Shown: positions 54,775-64,000 of the stretch, piece after piece
How positions within the stretch are numbered: position 1 is the first letter of the stretch
Layout of the letters: each line of letters begins with the position of its first letter
From: Flaccisagitta enflata
Lineage: Eukaryota > Chaetognatha > Sagittoidea > Aphragmophora
Assembly (NCBI GenBank): GCA_965153355.1
Contig: OZ231127.1
Location: 93,062,001 to 93,126,000 of the forward strand
Direction: 5' to 3'
DNA: 64,000 bases
Position numbers and translations under genes: made by a program
Notes under the pieces: generated by a model
Databases searched by the model: none
What the model was told of the DNA's origin: nothing
What the model saw: the letters and a program-made list of their open reading frames with translations, nothing else

Positions 54775-55856
54775 TTTGGAGGTTCAAATTTCGGCATTGA
54801 GGTTCAAATTTCCGCTTCAAGGTTCAAAATTCCACTTCAGGTTCAGATTTTTGCAAAGATGTTCAAATTTCCGCTTGAAGGTTTAAATTTCCACTTGGAA
54901 GTTTGACCTTCCGCTGGAGGTCTGAATTTCCGCTTTGAGGTTTGAATTTCCTTGAGATTCAAATTTCCGCTTTGAGGTTCAAATTTCACTTTGAAGCTCA
55001 AATATCCGCTTGGAGGTTCAAACATCCACTGGGAGATTCAAATATCCGCTGAAAGGTTCAAACATCTGCTAGGAGGTTCAAATATCCTCTAGGAGGTTCA
55101 AATATCCTCTAGGAGGTTCAAATATCCTCCAGGAGGTTCAAATATCCTCCAGGAGGTTCAAATATCCTCCAGGAGGTTCAAATATCCTCCAGGAGGTTGA
55201 AATAGCCTCCAGGAGGTTAAAATATCCTCTAGGAGGTTCACATATCCTCTAGGAGGTTCAAATATCCTCTAGGAGGTTCAAATATCCTCTAGGAGGTTCA
55301 AATATCCTCTAGGAGGTTCAAATATCCTCTAGGAGGTTCAAATATCCTCTAGGAGGTTCAAATATCCTCTAGGAGGTTCAAATATCCTCTAGGAGGTTCA
55401 AATATCCTCTAGGGGGTTCCAGTTCCTCTAGGAGGTTCAAATTTCACTGGGAGGTTCAAATTTCGCTGGGAGGTTCAAATTTCCGCTGGGGGTTGAATTT
55501 CCCTTGGAAGTTTGAATTTTTCTTGGAGGTTTGGTATCCAGCTGAGGTTCAAATTTCCGCTGGAGGTTTGAATTTCCGCTTGGAGGTTTGAATTTCGGCT
55601 GGAGGTTTGAATTTCCACTTGGAGGTTTGAATTTCCGCTTGGAGGTTTGAATTTCCGCTTGGAGGTTTGAATTTCCGCTTGGAGGTTTGAATTTCCGCTA
55701 GGAGGTTTGAATTTCCGCTAGGAGGTTTGAATTTCCGCTAGGAGGTTTGAATTTCCGCTAGGAGGTTTGAATTTCTGCTAGGTTTGAATTTCCGCATGGA
55801 GGTTTGAATTTCTGCCTCGAGGTTTGAATTCCCGCCTGGAGGTTTGAATTTCCGCC
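54775..55856. repeat. 20-bp minisatellite, diverged half
   Basis: Units shift along the array: GGTTCAAATTTCCGCTTGGA, then GGTTCAAATATCCTCTAGGA (55070-55410, very regular), then GGTTTGAATTTCCGCTTGGA from about 55500. Confidence 0.95.
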
Positions 55857-56487
55857 TCAAGATTTGAATTCCCGCCTCAAGGTTTGAATTTCCGCCTCAA
55901 GGTTTGAATTTCCACCTCGAGGTTTGAATTTCCGCCTCGAGGTTTGAATTTCCGCCTCGAGGTTTGAATTTCCGCCTCGAGGTTTGAATTTCCGCCTCGA
56001 GGTTTGAATTTCCGCCTCGAGGTTTGAATTTCCGCCTCGAGGTTTGAATTTCCGCCTCGAGGTTTGAATTTCCGCCTCGAGGTTTGAATTTCCGCCTCGA
56101 GGTTTGAATTTCCGCCTGGAGGTTTGAATTTCCGCCTCGAGGTTTGAATTTCCGCCTCGAGGTTTGAATTTCCGCCTCGAGGTTTGAATTTCCGCCTCGA
56201 GGTTTGAATTTCCGCCTCGAGGTTTGAATTTCCGCCTCGAGGTTTGAATTTCCGCCTCGAGGTTTGAATTTCCGCCTCGAGGTTTGAATTTCCGCCTCGA
56301 GGTTTGAATTTCCGCCTCGAGGTTTGAATTTCCGCCTCGAGGTTTGAATTTCCGCCTCGAGGTTTGAATTTCCGCCTCGAGGTTTGAATTTCCGCCTCGA
56401 GGTTTGAATTTCCGCCTCGAGGTTTGAATTTCCGCCTCGAGGTTTGAATTTCCGCCTCGAGGTTTGAATTTCCGCCTCGAGGTTTGA
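55857..56487. repeat. 20-bp minisatellite, homogeneous half
   Basis: About 31 units of GGTTTGAATTTCCGCCTCGA, almost all identical from 55920 to 56480. Each unit has a CCTCGAGG palindrome. A 211-codon frame arises because three 20-bp units make 60 bases with no stop; its 20-residue repeat is not evidence of a protein. Confidence 0.98.
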
Positions 56488-56884
56488 ATCATTCGAGATA
56501 TCTACTAAAGGCTTTTTTGTAGTAGTTCAAACAAACTCTGCCATATTTTTCTCTTTTCAGGCTGTTTTTCAATGAAATTTCCAATCATTCGAGATATCGA
56601 TTGAAATCATTCGAGATATCGAATGATCATTTCCAAGATCATCACGATTCTGACAATAACAGTGCATGAGCGAAATGATACTGGCTCACCTAATTGAAAT
56701 TCATAATCCAACTTGGTTTGTTCTGGTAGAATGACATTCTTCGAATTAGCACAACCACAAAAATAGAACTTTCCATATTCAGGTTTTTGGAAAATCAAAT
56801 TCTTAAATTTCTATTCCAGATGAGATAAACCTTTGATTCAGTTCCGTAACTGCTTGTTAAAGTGATGGGATCTAATTCGAAATG
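56488..56884. other. Unique spacer within the 20-bp satellite
   Basis: AT-rich, with three copies of ATTCGAGATATC (56489, 56586, 56608). No gene. Confidence 0.5.
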
Positions 56885-57180
56885 TTCCGCCTCGAGGTTT
56901 GAATTTCCGCCTCGAGGTTTGAATTTCCGCCTCGAGGTTTGAATTTCAGCCTCGAGGTTTGAATATCAGCCTCGTGGTTTGAATTTCCGCCTCGAGGTTT
57001 GAATTTCTGCCTCGAGGTGTCAATCTCAGCCTCACCGCGTCAATCTCAGCCTCGAGGTGTCAATCTCAGCCTCAAGGTGTCAATCTCAGCCTCGAGGTGT
57101 CAATTTAAGCCTCGAGGTGTCAATCTAAGCCTTGAGGCATCAATCCAAGCCTTAGCCTCAATCCATGTCTCTAGGCATCC
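56885..57180. repeat. 20-bp minisatellite, continued
   Basis: GCCTCGAGGTTTGAATTTCC units grade into GCCTCGAGGTGTCAATCTCA units, then decay. Confidence 0.95.
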
Positions 57181-57334
57181 ATCTATCCAAGCCTATCATA
57201 GGTCATTAATGTCCATTGGGTCTACTGCCTTGGTCTACTACATCCTTACCAGAAAGGGGCATTGGGTCATGCTAGCCATCTGATGCCGATAAAACCTATT
57301 TCCATTACACTTTACCTTGTTCTCTTCCTTTGTT

Positions 57335-60300
57335 TCCCCGTCATCAAATGTTCTATCCTCATCTGTTGTTTCCCCCTTATTCCTTGTTTCCCCCTTGTTC
57401 TTTGTTTCCTCCTTGTTTCCCCCTTGTTCTTTGTTTCCTCCTTGTTTCCCCCTTGTTCCTTGTTTCCCCCTCGTTACTTGTTTTTTTTCCCTCGTTCCTT
57501 GTTTTTTTCCCCTCGTTCCTTGTTTTCTTCCCCTCATTCCTTGTTTCCTCCCTCATTCCTTGTTTCCCCCCCTCATTCCTTGTTTCCCCCCACATTCCGT
57601 GTTTCCCCCCTCATTCCTTGTTTCTCCCCTCATTCCATGTTTCCTCCCTTGTTCCTTGTTTCCCCCTTGTTCCTTGTTTCCCCCGCATTCCTTGATTTTT
57701 CCCCCTCGTTCCTTGTTTTTTTCCCTCGTTCCTTGTTTTTTTCCCTCATTCCTTGTTTTACCTCATTTCCTTATTTTCCCTACTCGTCCTTGTTTCCCCA
57801 TTCCTTGTTTCCACTTGTTCCTTGTTTTCCCCCCACATACCTTGCCCATAGTTCCTTGTTTCCCCCTCGTTCCTTGTTTCCCTCCTCGTTCTTGTTTTCC
57901 CCCTCATTCCTTGTTTCCCCCCTCATTCCTTGTTTCCCCCCTCATTCCTTGTTTCCCCCCTCGTTCCTTGTTTCCCTCCTCATTCCTTGTTTCCCTCCTA
58001 GTTCCTTGTTTCCCCCCTCGTTCTTTGTTTCCCCCCTCATTCCTTGTTTTCCCTCATTCCTTGTTTCCCCCCCCATTCCTTGTTTCCGCCCACATTCCTT
58101 GTTTTCCCCCACATACCTTGTTTCCCCCTCGTTACTTGTTTCCCCCCTCGTTCCTTGTTTCCCCCTTTGTTTCTTGTTTCCCCCTTTGTTCCTTGTTTTC
58201 CCCCTCATTCCTTGTTTTCTTATCGTTCCTTGTTTTCCCCCTCATTCCTTAGTTTCCCTCTCGCTTCTTTTTTCCCCCCTCATTCCTTGTTTCCCCCCTC
58301 GTTCCTTGTTTCCCCCCTCGTTCCTTGTTTCCCCCTCATTCCTTGTTTCCCCCCTTGTTCCTTGTTTCCCCCCTCGTTCCTTGTTTCCCCCCTCATTCCT
58401 TGTTTCCCCCCTCGTTCCTTGTTTCCCCCCTCGTTCCTTGTTTCCCCCCTTGTTCCTTGTTTCCCCCCTCGTTCCTTGTTTCCCCCCTCGTTCCTTGTTT
58501 CCCCCCTCGTTCCTTGTTTCCCCCCTCGTTCCTTGTTTCCCCCCTCGTTCCTGGTTTCCCCCCTCGTTCCTGGTTTCCCCCCTCGTTCCTGGTTTCCCCC
58601 CTTGTTCCTGGTTTCCCCCTTGTTCCTTGTTTCCCCCTTGTTCCTTGTTTCCCCCTTGTTCCTTCTTTTTTTCCCCTTGTTCCTCTTGTTTCCCCCTTGT
58701 TCCTTGTTTTCCCCCTTGTTCCTTGTTTCCCCCCTCGTTCCTTGTTTTCCCCCTCAGTCCTTGTTTCCCCCCTCGTTCCTTGTTTCCCCCCATTCATGTT
58801 TCCGCCCCCACATTCCTTGTTTTCCCACACACTTGTTCCCCTTAGTTCCTTGTTTTCCCCTAGCATTTCTTGTTTCCCCCCTCATTCCTTGTTTCCCCCT
58901 CATTCCTTGTTTCCCCCTCATTCCTTGTTTCCCCCTCGTTCCTTGTTTCCCTCCTCGTTCTTGTTTCCCTCCCTAGATTCCTTGTTTCCCCCTGGTTCTT
59001 TGTTTCCCCTCGTTCTTTGTTTCCCCCTCATTCTTTATTTTGCCTGTTCTTTGTTCCCCTCGTTTCTTGGCTACCATGTTCCTTGTTTCCCCTGATTCCT
59101 TGTTTCCCCTCTGTTCCTTGTTTCCCCCTTGTTCCTTGTTTTTCCCCCTCGTTCCTTGTTTTTTCCCCCTCGTTCCTTGTTTTTTTCCCCCCTCATTCCT
59201 TGTTTACCCCTCGTTCCTTGTTTACCCCTTGTTCCTTGTTTCCCCCCTCGTTCCTAGTTTCCCCCTCGTTCCTTGTTCCCCCTCGTTCCTTGTTCCCCCC
59301 TCATTCCTTGTTTCCCCCCTTGTTCCTTGTTTCCCCCCTTGTTCCTTGTTTCCCCCTTGTTCCTTGTTTCCCCCTTGTTCCTTGTTTCCCCCTTGTTCCT
59401 TGTTTCCCCCTTGTTTCTTGTTTCCCCCTTGTTCCTTGTTTTTCCCCCTCGTTCCTTGTTTCCCCCTCATTCCTTGTTTCCCCCTCGTTCCTTGTTTTTC
59501 ACTCCTAGTTTTTCCCGTTTTGTTTCTAGTTATGTTTCCCCTCGTTCCTTCTTTCCCCTTATTCTTATTCCCCTACGTTCTGCCTTGTTTCCCTCGTTCC
59601 TAGTTTCCCCCTTTGTTTCTGTTTTCCCCCCTCATTCCTTGTTTTCCCCCCTTATTCCTTGTTTCCCCCCTCATTCCTTGTTTCCCCCCCCCACCCCACC
59701 CCACTTCCTTGTTTCCCCCTCGTTCCTTGTTTCCCTCCTAGTTCCTTGTTTCCCTCAGTTTCTTTTTTCCCCCCTTGTTCCTTGTTTCCCCCTCGTTCCT
59801 TGTTTCCCCCCTCGTTCCTTGTTTCCCCCTTGTTCCTTGTTTCCCCCTTGTTCCTTGTTTCCCCCTTGTTCCTTGTTTCCCCCTCATTTCTCGATCCCCC
59901 TCGTTCCTTGATCCCCCCTCGTTCCTTGTTTCCCCTGATTCCTTGTTTCCCCCCTCATTCCCTGTTTCCCCCTTGTTTCTAGTTTCCCCCCTCATTCTTG
60001 GCCCCCCTCGTTCATGTTTCCCCCTCGTGCCCGTTTCCTCCTCATTCCTGTTTTCCACTCTGGGTTCCTTATTTCTCACTTGTTCCTTGTTTCCTCTTGC
60101 TCCTATTTCTCTCATTGTTCTTGTTTCCCCTTCATTTTTGTTTCCCCCTCCTGTATTTCCCCCTCGTTTCTTGTTTCCCCCTCGTTCCTTGTTTCCTCCT
60201 TGTTCCTTGTTTCCCCCTACTTGTTTCTTCCTTGTTCCCTCTTGTTCCTTATTTCCCCCTCATTCCTTGTTTAACCCGTCATTCCTTGTTTCCCCCTTAT

Positions 60301-63300
60301 TCCTTGTTTCCCCCCTATTCCTTGTTTCCCCGTTCCTTATTTCCCCCTGGTTCCTTGTTTCCCTCCTTGTTCTTATGCTTCCCAGAAGTTCCTTGTTTCC
60401 CCCCTTGTCCCTTGTTTCCCCCTCGTCCCTTGTTTCCCCCTCATTCCTTGTTCCCCCCTCATTCCTTGTTCCCCCCTCATTATTTCCCCCTCGTTCCTTG
60501 TTTCCCACCTCGTTCCTTGTTTCCCTCCCGTTCCTTGTTTCCCTCCCGTTCCTTGTTTCCCCCCTCGTTCCTTGTTTTCCCCCTCGTTCCTTGTTTACCC
60601 CCTTGTTCCTTGTTTCCCCCCTTGTTCCTTGTTTCCCCCCTCGTTCCTTGTTTCCCCCCCTCGTTCCTTGTTTCCTCCCTGGTTCCTTGTTTCCCCCCTC
60701 GTTCTTTGTTTCCCCCTCGTTACTTATTTCCCCCCCCCTTGTTCCTTGTTTCCTCCTCATTCCTTGTTTCCCCCCTTGTTCCTTGTTTCCCCCTCGTTGC
60801 ATGTTTCCCCCCTCATTCCTTGTTTTCCCCCTCGTTCCTTGTTCCCCCCCTCATTTCTCGTTTCCCTCCCTCGTTCTTGCTTTCCCCCTTGTTCCTGCTT
60901 TCTCCCCTAGTTCCAGGTTTCCCCCTAGTTCCATGTTTCCCCTTTGTTTCATATTTCTCTCTTGTTTTTCCTTTGTACTATGTTTTCCTCTTGTTCCTTG
61001 TTTCAATCTCTTTTTGCCCTTGTTCCTAGTTTCACCTTTGTTCCTACTTGTTCTTGTTTCCCCTCGCTTCTTGTGTGACCCTTTTCCTTGTTTCCCCGTC
61101 ATTCCATGTTTCCTTCTTGCTGCTTGTTTCCTCCTATTTTCTTGTTTTCCCCTTGTTCCTTGTTTCCCCTCATTCCTTGATCCCCTTGTTTTTTGATTCC
61201 CCCTTGTTCCCTTCTTGTTTCTTTGTTTCTGCCTTGTTGCCCCCTACTTGTTTCTTCCTTGTTCCCTCTTGTTCCTTATTTCCCCCTCATTCCTTGTTTA
61301 CCTCGTCATTCCTCGTTTCCACCTTATTTCTTGTTTCCCCCGTCATTCTTTGCTTCCCCCTTGTTCCTTGTTTCCCCTCTCATTCTTTGTTTCGCCCAGG
61401 CGAACCTTGTTCCCCCCTCATTCTTTGTTCCCCAGGTGTTCCTTGTTAATTATGACTCCATCCCTCTTTTCTAGTAAATTTTACCCCCTGGTTATTTGGT
61501 CCCCCCTCATCCCCTGTTTTCCCCCATTTTCCTTGTTTGTCCCCTTATTTCTTGTTTTTTCACATCTCCCATGTTTTTTCGTGCCCCTTATTTTCCCTAT
61601 CAGGTCATCCCATTACTTCTAAAGGTCTTCTAATTCCTGCTTCTTTTGTTCTCCTCGGTTTTCACCCTAATTTCTAGTTTCCCTCCCGTTGCCATGTTTA
61701 CACTTTCTGCGTTTCCTCCTAGTTTCCTTCTTATCCTTGCTTTCATTCTTTGTTTCTTTGTTCTCCACCCCTGTTTCTTCCATGCTCCCAATGTCCCCTT
61801 AGCTCCAAGTCTTTTCCTTTATTTCACATTTTTCCTCTTGTCATTGTTTCCTACTTCTCTATCCTGTTTCAGCCTATGTAATTCTCTTGCCTCATGTTTC
61901 CACACCATTATTTCCTTCATTTCTTCCTCACCCTATATTTCTCCTTAGCTTTGCTTCCTTCTTGCTCTTTGTTCCCTCTTGCTCATTGTTTTCTCCTTGC
62001 TCCACATTTTTCAGCATGTTTCCTCCTCCCTTACCCCTATTTCACACGCACCCTTTTTCTTTCCCATCCGTCTCTACTTTCATCCCACTTTCCCCATGCC
62101 CATTGTATCCACACTACTAATTCTTTCCCTTGTTCCTTGTCTCCCCCTCTCCTCCAGTATACCTCACATCATTTGAAGCTCCCAGGCTTCCTTATTTCCC
62201 ATGGTTTTCTTCACCCCTTGGGTCTCCAATTTTTTGCCTTCAATTTTAGCTTATCTTCCCTCAACACCCCCTGTTTTACCTTTGCCACATGTTTTCTCCA
62301 CACGTGATTTCCCCATATTCATTGTTTCCCCCTCCTCCCATGTTTCCATTGTCCACCCCTATTCCTCCCTTGTTTCAATTGTCCACCCCTATTCCTCCCT
62401 TGTTTCAATTTTTTAATTTGTTTACTGATTATCTTGTTTAACCATGTCCCTTGTTTTGCCCTCTTCCGTCGTTCCCCTCCAAACCCCTGTGTCCCGTAGC
62501 TTGCTGCTTTTCCTTGGACTTTTCCTTGCTCCTTATTTTTTCCTTTGCCTTGTGTTTCTCTCTTATCTCTGTGATCTACCATTTACCCTCTATCTGGTCT
62601 CACCAACCCCTTACTGTCTGTTTCCTCCCCATCTCAAGTTTTTGTGTTTCATTGTTTCTTTCTCGTCCCATGTTTGTCCCTTGTCCCATATCTCCCCTTT
62701 GCCCTTTCTCCCCCTTGCTTCTTGTTTCCCCCTTGCTTCTTGTTTCCCCCTTGTTCCTTATTTCCCCCTCATTCCTTGTTTCCCCCCAGTTTCTTGTTTC
62801 TCCCTTGCCCCTCCCCCCCATTCCTTGTTTCACCGTTGTTCCTCGTTTCACCCTCTTTCCTTGTTTCTCCCTCATTCCTTGTTCCCCCTTGTCCCGTATT
62901 TCCCTCCTCATCCCTTGTTTCCCCCCTCATCCCTTGTTTCCCCCCTCATCCCTTGTTTCCCTCCCTTATCCCTTGCTCCCCTCGCATTCCTTGTTCCCCA
63001 GAAGTTCTTTGTTAATTATAACTCCGTCCCTCTTCCCTAGTTAATTTTTTCCCCTGGTTCCTTGGTTCCCCCTCATCCCCTGTTTCCCCCCATTTTCCTT
63101 GTCCCCCTTCTTTCTTGTTTTTCCTTGTCCAATGTTTTTTCTTGCCCCTTTTTTTTCCCATCATCTCACGCTTCTCTCTCAGGTCTAGTTTTCCACTTTT
63201 CCCCTTGTCCTTTCTTCATCCCTTGTTCTCCCTTCATCCCATGTTTTCCCTTCATCCCTTGTTTCCCACACATGCCTTGTACACTTTCTCCCTCAGCCCT

Positions 63301-63700
63301 GTCTACCCCCTTCCCTACTTGTCTCTCCCTCACCCATTGTTTTCCCTTGCATATTGTTTCCCCCTTGTCTATTTCCCACTTCCCCTTTTCCCTTCTTGCT
63401 TCGCATTTCCTATCCCCACCACTCTGTTTCCCCCTTGTCCCATGTTAACCTCTAGTTCCATGCTACTCCCTTGCCTCATAGTGTGCCCTTGTCCCATGTT
63501 TCCCCCTCCTCCAGCGCTTTTCCAATAATCACCCCAAGCCCATTATTTCTCTCTGGCCCCCTCATTTTCTAGCTCCTGTTTCCCTCTTCCCCTGTGTTTC
63601 CCTCTTACCCTCTGTCCCTTATTCTCCTACCCTTAACCCCTGTCTTCTGCTCACCACCTGTTCCCCCTCACTTTTTGCCCTGACTCTGTTTACCCCTTCC
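57335..63700. repeat. About 6-kb pyrimidine minisatellite (TTCCTTGTTTCCCCCCTCG)
   Basis: An 18-19 bp unit repeated several hundred times, most regular at 58260-58650, decaying toward 63.5 kb. The plus strand is nearly all C and T. All long frames here (up to 527 codons, both strands) follow from the repeat. A higher-order duplication links 61430-61560 to 62993-63115, and another links 60210-60290 to 61240-61320. Confidence 0.95.
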
Positions 63701-63938
63701 CCTTCCTCAACCAACTTTTCCCTTTGACCCATGTTCTTCCCTTGCCTTACCCTAGCCCTATCTTTTCTCCAATAATTTGTCCTAAATTTTGTTTTCAGAC
63801 TTTTGTCCTCAACCTCTTTCATGCTCACATGTTTCATCTTGCTCACATGTTTGTTCTTGCTCACATGTTTCCCCTTCCTCCCATGTTTCTCACTTGCCCC
63901 TCTTCTACCATTCCCTGTGTTCCTCCCTCACTTCATGT
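63701..63938. other. Decayed edge of the pyrimidine array
   Basis: CTTGCTCACATGTTT-type repeats at 63815-63870; no gene. Confidence 0.5.
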
Positions 63939-64000
63939 TTCCCCATATAAACTGTATGTCAACCCCAGGTTCCCCATATAAACTGTATCTCAACCCCAGG
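63939..64000. repeat. 31-bp tandem repeat at window edge
   Basis: 63939-63969 and 63970-64000 are identical but for one base (TTCCCCATATAAACTGTATG...). The array probably continues past the window. Confidence 0.85.

Noticed and set aside
55857-56487. CRISPR-like look of the 20-bp repeats
   Set aside because: Units are contiguous with no spacers, and the genome is animal.
55857-56492. 211-codon minus-strand frame with a 20-residue repeat
   Set aside because: The unit is 20 bp, so 60 bp gives a stop-free 20-residue period by arithmetic. There is no start context, promoter or splice signal.
57262-61196. Very long frames on both strands (up to 527 codons)
   Set aside because: They come from an 18-19 bp pyrimidine satellite with few stop triplets; several frames are open at once and the residues only restate the repeat.

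Overview
The window is nuclear DNA from an invertebrate animal; I cannot place the lineage more closely. Signs of a metazoan are spliced genes with GT-AG introns of about 100 to 2900 bp, a rhodopsin-class receptor, a REEP-type ER-shaping protein, an APE-type LINE, a retroviral-type Gag, and an unusually heavy load of microsatellites, minisatellites and hairpin-forming repeats. A 10-base run of N at 44865-44874 is an assembly gap.

Layout. 43-1040 is a long foldback repeat. 1800-5255 (+) is a six-exon peptide-type GPCR. 5.3-10.6 kb is a more GC-rich, C-rich block with one intact Gag-like frame (6123-7661) followed by shorter open frames but no recognisable pol. 10.8-11.5 kb (-) has an exon of unknown type and a complete small secreted protein with a TATA box. 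12-17.6 kb is repeats, including an exact 314-bp tandem duplication. 17.8-20.0 kb (-) holds three exons of an unrecognised gene. 20.7-28.0 kb is transposon country: three foldbacks, a hairpin-bearing retroelement tail on the minus strand, an intact LINE (23135-26305), and another retroelement tail.

30-36 kb (+) carries a TATA-headed, Ser-rich gene of unknown function in three exons that join in phase. 36.4-37 kb has two exon candidates. 41.2-44.1 kb (-) is a five-exon REEP5/6-like gene with a decapeptide-repeat tail. 47.4-49.9 kb (+) holds the last three exons of a gene that appears to join the end of an ISXO2/Merlin-type transposase domain to a PC4-like single-strand DNA-binding domain. From 50 kb on there is almost no coding: nested foldback and TIR elements, then about 9 kb of minisatellite (20-bp arrays at 54.8-57.2 kb and a 19-bp pyrimidine array from 57.3 to about 63.7 kb).

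The feature that ties the window together is a short dispersed element (here Family 1): about 19 full or partial copies in both orientations, with a palindromic head, a CCGT-type internal microsatellite and a conserved tail. Three plus-strand copies end 15-60 bp upstream of exons. Several foldback families share one internal motif, which suggests related non-autonomous DNA transposons. The genes do not form a pathway; each seems to be an independent host gene in a repeat-rich landscape.
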